Of a stretch of 64,000 bases of DNA, positions 1-11,148 are shown piece after piece. Origin of the DNA: Eimeria necatrix (Eukaryota; Apicomplexa; Conoidasida; Eucoccidiorida; Eimeriidae); contig NW_013655000.1 in NCBI RefSeq assembly GCF_000499385.1, positions 62,001 through 126,000 of the forward strand, written 5' to 3'. Positions within the stretch are counted from its first letter, which is position 1. Every line of letters begins with the position of its first letter. A program made the position numbers and the translations under genes. The notes below the pieces were generated by a model. That model was not told the origin of the DNA, did not search any database, and was given only the letters and a program-made list of their open reading frames with translations.

Positions 1-326
1 TGCCGACGTCGAGTCGTTGTCACTATTCCCTGTGTGTTGGCTAAAATTCCAGTTTTTGTTCATTCCCAATGCATTAAAATGAATAATTCCTAATTAAAAA
101 CCTGACAATGAGAAATTTTCACTGAGATTGCGCTGGTCAGAGCAGAAAAAGCGTAGCTGTTTCGATGGCTGTGGCTTGCCCGAGGCTCTTCCCCCCCGCC
201 TACTTGGTGAGCTGCTGCTGTTCGCGCGGAGGCATCTGGCATGATATTAAAGAGGCACAAATATATTTCTTCTTGCAGTTGCCTCTTTTCGTCTTCAACT
301 AATTTTGTTTATACTCTCTTTCCAAG

Positions 327-1001
327 ATGAAGGTCCTCGTTTCAAGCGTCGCTGTGGCAGGGGCCGTGGCCCTCTGCGCAGCCTCAAGCATGGAAATGGA
401 GGCCCCAGTTGAGTACTACTCTGCCGTGACTAGCGAGCAGATTGAAGAGCCGACTGGCTTCGAAGCCGAGGCTGAGGAGGGCCATGAGGCCGCCTACTCT
501 CCAGAGATGGAAGGCCTTGGCGCTGAGGAAGAAATGGAAGAAGGCGTCATGGACAGCCAAGTTGATGACGAGGAAGACGAGGACGAGGAGGGCGCTGAGA
601 AGAGAGAGCTGTGCCACGGCTATAAGTGCAAAAAGGCCAAGGGCAAAGGCAAGTACTACAAGTACAAGAAGGCTCACTATAAGAAAAACAAATACGCCTC
701 ATATGTTGTGCCCCAAAAGGCCGCCGTCGCCGCCGTGCCCGCCAAGACTCCACCCGTACCCACAAAGTACGTAGCTCCAGCGCCCTCCAAATACGTGGCA
801 CCTCCTCCCCAGAAATTCTCTGCAGCCCCCACTTACGTCCGCGCCGCGCCCCAGAAGGCCGCGCCCGCATACGTTGTTCGCGCCCCCGCAAAGTACTCTG
901 GAGTCGTACAGGCCGCCCCGAGCAAGAGCTCGCAGAACAACAACCTTCTGCAGCGGCTCATGCTCCAGCCGAGCAGCTACTCGCAGGGCAAGCAAGGCTA
1001 A
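327..1001 (+). CDS. secreted Lys/Tyr/Pro-rich protein
   Basis: Single-exon ORF of 224 residues with an ATG at 327. Residues 1-21 form a signal peptide (short basic start, then an Ala/Val-rich core ending near CAASS). Residues 22-90 are very acidic (Glu/Asp runs, Met-rich). A KR step near residue 92 leads into a basic stretch with two Cys (CHGYKC) and many Lys and Tyr (residues 95-125). The C-terminal half repeats a short Pro/Ala motif around KYVAP and KYSG. An acidic leader before a basic Lys/Tyr domain suggests a charge-masked secreted precursor. Tyr-rich secreted proteins are known in coccidian oocyst and sporocyst walls, where tyrosines become cross-linked, so a wall role is possible but only inferred. 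I recognise no named family. The next gene is more than 4 kb away. Confidence 0.75.
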   Translation: MKVLVSSVAVAGAVALCAASSMEMEAPVEYYSAVTSEQIEEPTGFEAEAEEGHEAAYSPEMEGLGAEEEMEEGVMDSQVDDEEDEDEEGAEKRELCHGYKCKKAKGKGKYYKYKKAHYKKNKYASYVVPQKAAVAAVPAKTPPVPTKYVAPAPSKYVAPPPQKFSAAPTYVRAAPQKAAPAYVVRAPAKYSGVVQAAPSKSSQNNNLLQRLMLQPSSYSQGKQG

Positions 1002-1490
1002 ATGCACTGCCACGGCAGTAGCGCTGGCGAAGCACAGCGAGTGAGGGACTAGGCAATAGTAGTTGCAGCCGCAGAGACTCCAGACTGGATGTCTCTCTGA
1101 AGACGCGGCCTTCTTACAGCGCCGCTCTTTAGCGGTTTCCCGCGGAAAACCTTTTGAAGCAGCTTTCAGGCTGAAGGCTCTTCGTTGCCTCCATTGGTGT
1201 CAGTCTGTATGCACTTGGCACACTGGTGGCGACCCACTGCAATCATCAGTTTGCATATTTTGTCAACGCCTCCCACACACACAACTCTGTGCGGTGTAGG
1301 GAAACAGGCAGAAGGCTTTCTGGGCAGAGAAAGCGGCTCCAAGCCCCCACTATGGGACTTGGCTTTTTTGTGAAGCAACCACAGCCTAGTTTTGTTTAGG
1401 CTATTGCCTGCGTTTTGTCCGCACAGACCTGTCTAGCTTTTTATAAGTAGCCTTTTCTATATATAAGGCGTATCGGCTTTTGCTATATGT

Positions 1491-2200
1491 TAACAGCAGC
1501 TGCTAAACTGGTGTTGCTCGCGACGGTACCTACTTGGCTTTTGCCAGGACAAGCACACAGAAACAAATACGGATTCGCCGAGGAGTTTCATCGCTAAGGC
1601 TAGTCGCAGACGCGTAATTGCTGGCTCGAATAAACGTAGGATGATGAGAATTAATACATTCCGTTCTGGAACTAATGTGTTTACTAGAGCTTCATTAGTT
1701 TCATCGACAAGGTTAGTCGCAGACGCATAATTGCTGGCTTGATTAGGTGTTGGGTAGTGCGAATTATAAAAATGCTGGCTCGAATAAACGTTGGATAGTG
1801 CGATTCAATACATTCTGTTCTGCAATTTATGCGACTCTACCTTCTTCAGTTTTATCCACTAGTTGCGGACGCATAATTTCTGGCTCGAACAAACGTTTGA
1901 TAGTGCATATTTATATTTTAATGTTGGCTCGAATAAACGATTGACAGTGCGAATTAATGATTTCTGTTCTGTAACTAATGCCTGCTTAAAGATTTCTCTA
2001 AGGTAAGTCGCAGACGCATAACTGAAACAACAACAAATGAGCGAATCCCCAGTTATCGGCAGCTGCTAAACTGGTGTTGCTCTCGAACGGTACCTAGTTG
2101 GCTTTAGTGCGAACTGTTATATACATTTATAAATGCTGGCTTGGATAACCGTTGGATACATTCTGTTCTGGAATTAATGCGCCCCATTCGAAAGAGTAGT
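1491..2200. repeat. degenerate interspersed repeat array
   Basis: Two repeat families are interleaved. One contains AGCTGCTAAACTGGTGTTGC followed by a GGTACCTA(C/G)TTGGCTTT tail, at about 1491-1545 and 2057-2105. The other contains GTCGCAGACGCATAATTGCT followed by a GGCTCGAATAAACG block and a GTGCGAATTAAT...TTCTGTTCTG block. Its full or partial copies lie near 1600-1680, 1710-1840, 1855-1990 and 2140-2180. Copies are diverged and variably truncated, with a loose period near 120-150 bp. No ORF spans the array. Confidence 0.75.
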
Positions 2201-4513
2201 TTTTCTGGTAGCTATTTATAACGCGTATTACTGGACATCTGCAACATAGTACACTCGAATTTTATTACTCCGCATCGGGATCCCTGTCCGCATTTGGGCG
2301 CACAGACGGCTCCATGCTTCCTGAGAAACGTGTTTCCATCGTACGAATATGCTAGTGAAGTCTGAAAAAACGGCAAAATATCCGTATTTTGCAGAATGAA
2401 ATGAGTCAGTCTCATCAGTGTGCGGGCACTAGCTCTTACACCCTGACCTGACAGTACACTAAACCACGATACGGAAACTTTCCAGTGACTCTAGAGCGCA
2501 CAGGCCACAGCATAAACCATAGCCCCTATCTCCTGGGGCGAAAGTTTTTGCTGCAGTCTGCGGAATAGCAGAGTGTCTACGGCAGCGTTGAGTGTGAAAT
2601 CCTAACGTAAGATAGTCTTTGACGGCCTCCATCTACGCCCGAAAATTTGAAGCTGCTTGTGCGTGGAATAAAAAAAAGCAATCCACGCGGAAAATTTTTG
2701 TGAAAAACTTTACAGTGTGTCGGCGCTTGCCCCAGCCGGGCGCATGCAGCCACAGCAACACTCGTTGAACAACGAAGCACGTTCTGCAAACCCTTAGCTG
2801 CCCACCCCACATACAGTGTTCCTGATCTTATCGTCAAATCTTAGAGTATAAATTATAAAACCCAAATAACAGGGTTTGTAGAGAGAGCTAAAGGAAGCAC
2901 TTTTGCTGCGCCGCCGCAGAACCGCTCGACTAACACTGGGTCACCGCGGCCGCTCTAAATCCAGAGCTCTTGGCGTAGCCCGTAAACCCTCGCGTCTGTT
3001 TGGTGACGCCATGAGGGGAATTTAATTATTCAACCCAAACCCTAAATATGGGCTCTTCCAATGTCCGGCCTCGTGTAGAAGGTGAGCGGCGCTAGACCCG
3101 CAATCTCAGACACTACATGCGAAATCACAAGCCCCTAACTCCAAACCGTTTCTTCTGCTGCGTGTGTCGCAGCCGCCTTCCCCAGGGGAACACTGCTCCT
3201 GAGCACTGGCGATCGGTACAAAGGGTGGGCGGCGCCTTCCGCACTGGCTGCAACCCTAGACGCTAGCACTAAACCGAAGCCCCAGCCTGCAGCTATTCGT
3301 TTGTGATCTCCCCCTGGTGTGTGTGGACTTGAATTCGTGCAACAAGATTTTGGCGTTTAAGTCTCAAAACTGCGTTTCAGGCCCATTGATCCTTCTGGCG
3401 TTCCATCCGGTCGAGGCATTCTTCTACTCAAGTAAGAAGTGCACTTTGAACTCTGTAAACAAGCTAGTTAGAGCTTTTCAGCTTCTCCCCATAAAGAAAA
3501 TAACAGAAAAAGAACTAGGAACGTGGGGCAGCCTGCAAACTGCAGCAAAGTGTTGCCCCCAGTGCCTAGAACACAGGGAGAAGCGCTACAACTCAAGTCT
3601 GCTGCTTTAGGGATGGCCACTGTTTCTCGGGAACCTTCAACAAGGGGCGCCGCGAGGGCCCGGGCGTCTTCGTGGAGCTCCGCAGCGGGGGTGGCCTCGC
3701 CATTCACCAAGGTGAAGAATGCCCCACTCTTTTCTTGCCTAGATCGCATTCTGGGGCCCTTATTTGTCACCTAAACCCTCTACTCGCATTAGCGGGGCCT
3801 CAGTGCTGCATTTTAACCCACTTGAAATGCTTTAATGCACAGAAGCCTTTTTTCCCAACAGTTAGTGAGGAGCGGGGCCCTAGGCAAGAAAACTTGGATT
3901 TGCTGGGGCCACTTGAGACCTTTTTTCTCCCGCTTTCTTGGCTGCTCTCAAGGCCGCATGAAGGCCACTAAACCCTTAATATCTGAAAACCTCAGGAAAG
4001 GGAATAAAGCGAGCAGCTGCATATTTTGTGGTTTTCAGAAATAGGGCCCATGCTAACCTGTGCCGCTGCGCACAGGCACATGGCATGAGTGTTTCTTGCA
4101 CGGCCCGTGCCGCTCCCTGCTGCTGCCTGAACGCCTTCTGGTCTATTCAGAATGGTCTTTGGGCCGCAGAGTCCTCGTGAGGGGCCCCGGACTCCTCAGT
4201 GAGGCCCGCAGCCCCGTGGCTGCCCCGGGCCCCACAGCCTGCAGCGCCCACGATGCTGTGGGACCTCTTGCCTCGCCGGTGCAGGACGAGACGGCCCAGG
4301 GGGCCCCCCAAGGATCCTGCAGCACGGGGGGCCGGGGAAGCCTCAGCAGCGGCCGCAGCGACGCAGCGAACGGCACAGCACGGCACAGCAGATCTGCTGC
4401 TGCTGCTGCTGCTGCTGCTTCTGATCGGTCGTGCTTGGAACGTAAGGCGCCACTCAAACTCAGGCAGCTTTGAGGGGAAACTTTTCCGTTCCCCCAGCTT
4501 TCTATGTTTGACG

Positions 4514-4560
4514 TTTAGGATCTAGGGTTGAGGGTTTAGGGTTCAGAGTTTAGGGTTTGG
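4514..4560 (+). repeat. interstitial telomere-like TTTAGGG copies
   Basis: Four imperfect TTTAGGG/CTAGGGTT units follow one another (for example GTTTAGGG at 4542 and near 4551). The unit matches the coccidian telomere repeat, but the block is internal. A perfect three-unit copy on the other strand lies at 5174-5195. Confidence 0.7.
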
Positions 4561-4654
4561 AAGTTCATTCCTAGCGTTTGATGCCGTTGCTTGCAGGCGG
4601 AGATGCGGCCGAGCAGACATGGCCAGAAGAGGCAGAAGGCAGGCATCAATGCAC

Positions 4655-4745
4655 TGCTCCTGCTGCTGCCGTTTCTGCTGCCAATTGACGCTGCTGCTGC
4701 TGGCGTTGCTGCTGCCAATTGACGCTGCTGCTGCTGCCGCGAATG
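4655..4745 (+). repeat. duplicated GCT-rich segment
   Basis: A block CTGCTGCCAATTGACG followed by GCT triplets occurs twice in tandem (from about 4676 and 4709). It is one of many GCT/CAG triplet runs in the window. There is no coding evidence for it here. Confidence 0.6.
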
Positions 4746-5173
4746 CAGCAACTGTAGATGCTGCTGTCTTTGGATTAACTAGAACTTAGAGCCTAAAAGT
4801 CGCTTTTGAGGTATCAGGGCTAAATAAGTAGGATTTGACATTCAAAATTCAGGCTTTAGGGACGATAGTTCAAGCAAATGGGCTCGCTGTGCGTCCCTTG
4901 TTGCAGTTACTGTGTGGTAGCAGCCTCAGGATTTGGGAATCAGGGTTTGGAATTTACTGTGAAGCTTGTTGCTGCATTATTGGCATCACCTTGCCGTCCT
5001 GCCTGCTGCTGCTGCTGTTCCTGCTCCTGTTGCTGCTGGTGCTGCAGCGGTCCACTGGACCCCTTCTGAGTTGGCTCGTTGGCTTCGCCTGGCTTCAAGC
5101 GAACTGCGCAGTCAAAAACTGCCGGAAGGTTTTATTGAGGCGCTTCTAGCACGGCGGGTGGGAGGTTAGCAGC

Positions 5174-5195
5174 AAACCCTAAACCCTAAACCCTA
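5174..5195 (-). repeat. interstitial AAACCCT repeat
   Basis: Three perfect AAACCCT units stand in tandem just upstream of the kinase gene. They are telomere-like by sequence and interstitial by position. Confidence 0.8.
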
Positions 5196-5270
5196 GGCGC
5201 CATCGACTCCCCACACGTGCTGTTGGGTGGCATGCATGGCTTGTGCTTATTTTTGGACCCATTTTGCAGG

Positions 5271-8200
5271 GGAAAGCTTTCTCTCTCTGAACGCCGCCAG
5301 GCTGAAGAGAGAGTTTGGAATGGCAACATTCGGGGGCAGGAACAGAGTTCTTATGTTCGTCAAGCTCCTCAGGTAAACTAAAGCCCCACACTTTGTAGCT
5401 GATTTTGGGCAATTTTTGCGTTAGGTAAGACCCTCAGAGCTTCCCTTGTGGAGACAGGGCTTAGGGTTGGGCCTCATTTAGGGTTTGTGGCGCAGACTCC
5501 AGGCCTCTCGCCGTCGTCGTGTGCATCGGCTGTTCTTGAGTTCTTCCCCGAGCAGCCCTTCTGTGGATTCTCAGACAGCTTACTCTTTGAGGGGTTCTCC
5601 AGGGGCCCCCCCTCTAATAGGGGCCCATGCCCCTTCTCCGTACCAAGGGCCGAGTCTCCTGGGGGCCCCTGGTTGTGGCGCAGCCACACGGACGTCAACG
5701 TCTGTCTTCTCAGAGACTGATGGCTTACCGGGGGCCCCTCGAGGTTTCTCGTACCCTACAACGCCTCCTGAGGGGCCCTCTATTGGAGCTTCCCGCTGCA
5801 GCATTGACAAGGGGACCCCAAACTTGGGGTCCCTGATCCCGTTTGAGCAGCTGCACTTCGTCAGGTGTTTGGGGGGCCGCCGCACGAGCGTCTTTTATGG
5901 GTTTTGGCTGGGGAAGGAAGTGGCAATTAAGGTGTTCAGGAAGCAGCACTTCTTCTACCACATGCCTACGAGTGCTGCAGTGCCAGCTGCTGCTGCCGCT
6001 GCTGCTGCGGCAGCAGCTGCAGCAGCTGCCGCGGGACCGCCGTGGAACGAAGGCCCCCTCACTTTTCCTTTGCTTGAAGGGGAAACTCGAAGCTCTAGGG
6101 CGTCGATGGGTTCGCCGAGCCACCTGTCGGGGGATGCTGCTGGAAAGCTGAGGGAGAAGCTGGTAGAGGTGCAATGTAACAACACAGACTTGCTGTTGCA
6201 GCACCTGCTGCAGCTGCAGCAGCTGCGGCATCCGCATCTCGTAATGCTTTTGGGCGTTTCGCTGTCCCACTCTTTCCACGTTTGCCTCGTAATGGAGTAT
6301 CTCTCAAAGGGTCCTTTAGGAGCCCACCTGTCTCCTGGGGCCCCTCATCTAGGCCTACCCCCCAGGCACCCCTTGGGGGCCTTCTCCCTTTCACATAGGG
6401 AGGTCCCCGCTTCGGGGTTCCCCCACTGTGAGGCCTCTGGCAGCCCTAACAGCGGAGACTGCTCTTCTCGCTGCGGCTCAGTTGAACAGCTCCACTGTTT
6501 GGCCCCAGGGGCCCCAGAAAGCTCAGGCCAGTCAGCTGGCTGCGCCACGGCAGCCAGCGCTCCTGTGGAGAGCGGCAGCTCTCAAGACGCAGTGGGGACC
6601 TCCACCGAGCGCCGTTGGAAGCATGACGAGTGGGGTCAAAAGCGCCATAGCAGGGCCCCCAACGGGGGCCCTAGTGGAGTCCCGGTGCTGGGACCTTCTC
6701 AGAATGAAGAAGACCCTTTCCTTCTGCCTCCTGCATGCTGCGTCGTTCCACTGGTACTCGCAGGGGCCCTTGAGGGCCCCCAGTACACTGATAAGAGCCC
6801 CACAGTCTCTTGGAGTTCTCCTAGAGGGGGCGCCGTGGAGGGGTCTCCTCGCGAGGGAGCGCATGCTGGGGGAGGCTACAAATCAGCCCCTAAGAGAGAT
6901 CTTCATAGGGCAAGGCACTCTGCTGGTGTATCTCAAGACAGCGCTTCAGTGGGCTCCCCCCAATGCGCGCATAAAGGCAGTGGCGAGCTGAACTACCGAG
7001 AGGGGCCTCGTGCTCCCTCCGGTCTCCCCTCTTCATCGCGTAGTAGGGCTCTCTCAAGAGGCCCCTCGTGGGAAGAATTGGGGGGCAGTCAGGATATGGG
7101 GGGTATTCAGGGGCACTCAAGTAGTCAGAGTGCCCCTGCAGGCATTCCTTTGGGGGCTCTCGCTAAGATGTGCGGAGTACCCTTCGCAGTGGCGGGCCTC
7201 AGGGCCCCATGTGTGGGTCACACAGACCATCGGAAAGGTGCTGGAGGCCTCCACAGTCCAACGAGGGGCCCGTGTCTGCCGCACTTGCTGGACGCCTTGA
7301 ATCTTGCTCGGGGCATCGCTTTGGGCTGCGCCTATCTCCAGAGACAGCAGGTAACAAGGAAACCCCAAGAAGTCTTAGAGGCCCTGTAGAAGCACAAAAA
7401 GCCCGTTTACCTGTTGCTCTGTGGGAAGGCATCGAGCACCCTGGCCGTAGAGAGCAGGGGCCTGCAGCGCTCAGGTCTCCATGAGCAGAACTGTAAGGGC
7501 CGAAGCTGAATGCATTCTGCAAGCAGCAAGACCTGTGTGTGTGGGCTGCTCAGGTGTACCATTTGCAGCTCAGTCCTTCGAAGGTGTTGCTTGATGGGGC
7601 CCTTGCCCCGAAGCTTGCGGGATTTGGTAAGGGCAGCGTAGGACACAAAAGAAACGGAAAGCAGAGAAGCCTCCGTTCTTTGCATGGGTCAGACCCTTTA
7701 GGCCACAGGGCACCTCTGTAGGCTTTGGGTTATACGCACTTGTGTTTGAGCCTGCGTTTGGCAATTGAGGCTGCCTGTGTCAAGTGGGCTGTTGCTTTCG
7801 CTTCTGCACCATTAGTTTGTGTTTGTTATCTGTGCCTCTCTGCGGTGCCCTCTAGGAATAGCGGAAATAGAGTCCCTGTTGGCGCAGAATGTGCGTAGTT
7901 GCATCCAGCAGGCGCTCGAGGGGCCCTTAATGGGCCCTGCAGGCGCCAGTCAGGGTCCCACCCAGCAGGGCCTCTCGGCCGAAGCAGCTCCATACAGACG
8001 CCGTGGCTCGGACGAAGGCCCCAATTGCCCAGCAGGTTTGTTGAGTGCAGCTTTGCCTCTTTTGTGATTTTCTCAAATCCGGTGCCTCCCTGTGGGGCCC
8101 AAGGTACAGTGGCCCATATCTCAAAGAGGTTTGAGAGGTCACGAGAGGCCTCTTCCTCACAGAGGCTCCATGGAAAACTACACACACGTTTCTGACTGTG

Positions 8201-9565
8201 TGTGTGCCTTAGATAATAGGGCTGAGGGAATCTCTTTGCAGCAGGATCAGCAGCAACAACAGCAAAAGCTGCAACAGCAGCGACAGGAGGATCTCCAACA
8301 GCAGATCTCTGCCGCCCGCGCCATCTCAGCCGCCCTGCGCCAATTCAGTTGGTATGAGAGGATGCTGCAGTTACCGTGGAGTCCTCCTGCGGTGAGGCTT
8401 TGCTGCTGCTACCACTGCTGCTGCTGGGGCACTTGATAGCGTGCATGTATAGCAGCAGCCCGATTGTAAAGTGAATATTTCATGTCTAGTGCTACTGATT
8501 TTGGGGCTCTTTATTCAGGTGTGTTTGGGCTTGAGTGAGCCGGACGAGAAGAAGTACATAGACGTCTACTCCTTTGGAGTGGTTTTTTGGCAAATCGTAA
8601 CTTTGCACCCTGCTCCCTACAGCCCATTAGTCGACCTCATTAGAAACGTACAGCTGTGCAGCACTGTTGATTCGAGGGTTTAGGGGAAAGCCGTAGGGCT
8701 TTAAGACTTATGCTTTTGGGGTCGTGTCCTTGCAGCTGACGGGTCTACAGCCCTTTGCCGAGCTGTCTTCAGCGCAGATCGTGGTGAGTAGGAGACCCCC
8801 GGTGAAGCATATCTAACTTGGGCTCCTAGTGGGGCGTAGATCAAAATAAGCGGAGGCTGCAGCTGTGCCTGAAAAGCCTCAGTTGAAATGCTGACACTTC
8901 CAGGGGCAAGAACTCAGCGCATAGACATATGCGCAACTAATTCAGTGTCGGCAGTTTGCTAGCTGTTTGTTTGCTGCTTGTAAGCTTGTGTATTGCACTG
9001 CATACCCGTTTGTTTCTTGTGTTTTCAGGGCTGCGTGGAGTTCTGGAAAGAGCCCCTGGGGAATCCTTATGACTACATCCCTTATCAGTTAAAGGTAGGC
9101 ACTCACCCTGTTGCTACTGAAACTGCGGCTGCTGCTGCAGTTCCCGCAGCCTTCGCTGGTACCCTGTAGCTGTCCTTGATATGGCTTCCGTACTCTTCCA
9201 TTTGCAGTGACCGTGGATACATCTTTTGTGGTTTTGCGTGAAGACCTTAATCGACAAGTGCTGCCAGCGAAATGGACACCGGCGGCCAACTTTCCTGACA
9301 ATCGTCCATGCGATAGCTGCTCTGCACGCACGGGTGAGGAAGTGCAGTCAGACCCTTGGGCATCCAGGGGCATTTCGATATCCCGCCGGGCACTGGCTTC
9401 ACTCAATAGTTAAATGGGTTCCCTCTGCACCCTAAGTAGTGGGGCTGATCTCGCAAATGCGTAGTTTGCATGCGCTGGGTGGTTATGCATGGCGTTGTCC
9501 CTTTGTGGCCGCAGACAAGAGATTCAGCAGAGGACGCACTGGAGGAGTTCATGGGGGCCCTCTGA
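5271..9565 (+). CDS. TKL-type protein kinase-like, predicted pseudokinase (5' end open)
   Basis: Ten-exon model: 5271-5372 (tentative), 5575-7350, 7554-7626, 7856-8035, 8213-8391, 8519-8596, 8736-8783, 9029-9094, 9244-9333, 9515-9565 (TGA). Phases agree at every junction. Kinase landmarks in order are: a Gly-loop-like stretch and VAIKVF with the ATP lysine; an alpha-C helix with RHPHLVMLLG; hinge VMEYL; LARGIALGCAYL; the catalytic-loop position YHLQLSPSKVLL; a DFG position reading AGFG; an APE-like PWSPP; DVYSFGVVFWQI; and a final RNGHRRPTF. The order and the DVYSFG and RPTF signatures indicate the tyrosine-kinase-like group. HRD has become HLQ, the catalytic-loop Asn is Lys, and the DFG Asp is Gly, so phosphotransfer is unlikely and a scaffold or regulatory role is inferred. 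A poly-Ala run follows the VAIK segment, and an insert of nearly 300 residues rich in Gly/Pro/Ser follows the hinge. No in-frame ATG precedes the domain in the main exon, so further 5' exons are missing from this model. Confidence 0.75.
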
Positions 9566-11148
9566 ATTTATTTGTCAGATGCCAGGGGCCCTCAGACCCT
9601 ATAAGCCCCTGAAGCCCAGTCAGGGCCTCTTTAGGTGCAAAGCCGGCCCCTTCACCATTTTTAGTAACATGTATCTCCATGTGTTTACGATGACGGTCAC
9701 CATCTGAACGACGGCAACCCGGTGCCTTCGTTCAGACGGTGACCTGCTCAGCAGTGTCAGTTCTAAACAAGTGGGGGTTGCTATGTTGATTTAGAACCCT
9801 CTCTCTAGGCTTTGGAACCTTCCATCACTCACGGGGCTCCCTTGGGCCCGGTCCCTTCAGCCCATTGACAGAGCCCCACCCTGTCCTTGGTGCCGCAGCT
9901 CCAGAGATCCCCCAATTCGTCTGCATTTTACAGTGCTACGCAGTGAGGGGAGCACTAGGGCTCCCCTTAAGTCAGGGCATTTCAGAGACAATAAGGGGCA
10001 CTAGAGCTGCCTGTTTTGTGTGCGCTTTGTCTGTGTACGACTACTAATTTATACGAAAGTCATATAGACGAAAAGCTGACACGCAGGGGGCCGCAATAGG
10101 GCCCCCCCGAATTGCCGCGAGTGGGCGCTAAGTTGCACATCAGAGTTTTCCCTCAAGCGCAGTGTACGTGAGGTCTTCTTGTCGAAGGCCTCACGGATAT
10201 CCCTTAGTTGCCCCATTTCCCTGAGTGTTCCATACTTTCCCTTTGGGGACCTAGCAAGGTCCCACAACTCGACGGCCCTTTGGCTCACCAAGAGTCCCTA
10301 ATTTGCCATTATGGGCCATGGCATGCGGAACTATACTTCGAGGACAACGCTCCCTCTTCAGAGTGGAATCTACCTGATATGCCTCGCAGCCTCTGTATGC
10401 GGATTCTGCACGTGCTGCAAACAGGTCAGAAGACCGCTAAACGTAACATCCCCAGTCTTCTGCAAAGCTGTCGGCATCTTCGGTAACCCCACATACGCTG
10501 AAAGCCTCCTTAGTTGGGCGCATGGTCCTGGAGACTCGGGGGCACGTACTCCCCCCTATGCGCTGCGAAGCACACAAGAAGAACATTCACAACACCGCAA
10601 GCCTGAACCACTTCAGCCCGGAGCAACTCAAGCCGGGAATACACCCTTCATTCCCAAGCTCTGAAATGTAAGCTCTAAAAACCTCTGCCCTAAGCTCTCA
10701 AGGAGTACTTCGTCTCCGGCGGCTCCCCCTAGGAGGGGGGCTTTCCTCATCAGAGAAGTAGCTGCACAAGCCGGACACAATGAACAGCTGCAGAGGCAGT
10801 GAACAGCAGCTTTGAGAGCCATATTACTCAGGGCATTACGCTTCAGAAGACTCCCTCTCATGAGGATCAGTAGAGAGGGCCGTTTTCAAATACGCTTGGA
10901 GTTAAGGCTTCGAGTTTACTGAAAGTATCCGTCATTTCGAATGCTTGGGTCGCTGGCGAGAACCTTGATGTGCACATGTGCAACCTGAATAAGCCAAAAG
11001 TCCAAACACTGGTCCACATTCCCTAAGCAGCTAATAGTAAACCCTAGCTGTGAAGGGCGCAGGTCGGTGAACGGGAGAAGCTATTGAGCTCTAAGGGCGG
11101 CTACTTTCTACCTGCTGGCAGCGCACAACTTCCACTTAGTTTAAAACA
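9566..11148. other. spacer between the kinase gene and the CRT gene
   Basis: The kinase 3' end (plus) and CRT 3' end (minus) converge here, so both 3' UTRs probably lie in this stretch. Plus-strand ORFs at 10208-10664 have no recognisable product. The hairpin at 9695-9744 is the only clear structure. Confidence 0.45.
9695..9744. repeat. 20-bp inverted repeat
   Basis: Arms at 9695-9714 and 9725-9744 match at 18 of 20 positions with a 10-base loop (CAACCCGGTG). It lies about 130 bp after the kinase stop codon, so a role in 3'-end formation is possible but unproven. Confidence 0.65.

Larger units (their letters stand above)
1002..5270. other. repeat-bearing spacer, no confident gene
   Basis: No ORF here has both an ATG and a convincing product. 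The stretch holds the degenerate repeat array at about 1491-2200, telomere-like copies near 4514-4560 and 5174-5195, and GCT/CTG runs near 4390-4425 and 4655-4745. An ORF around 4252-4439 (ATG at 4252, ending in a Leu run before a GTAAGG donor at 4440) could be a 5' exon of the downstream kinase gene, but its phase does not match the next exon, so it is not called. Confidence 0.5.

Noticed and set aside
4143..4525. Overlapping ORFs on both strands around a GCT run
   Set aside because: Low-complexity GC-rich sequence keeps several frames open at once. None has a recognisable product or fits the downstream kinase exon in phase.
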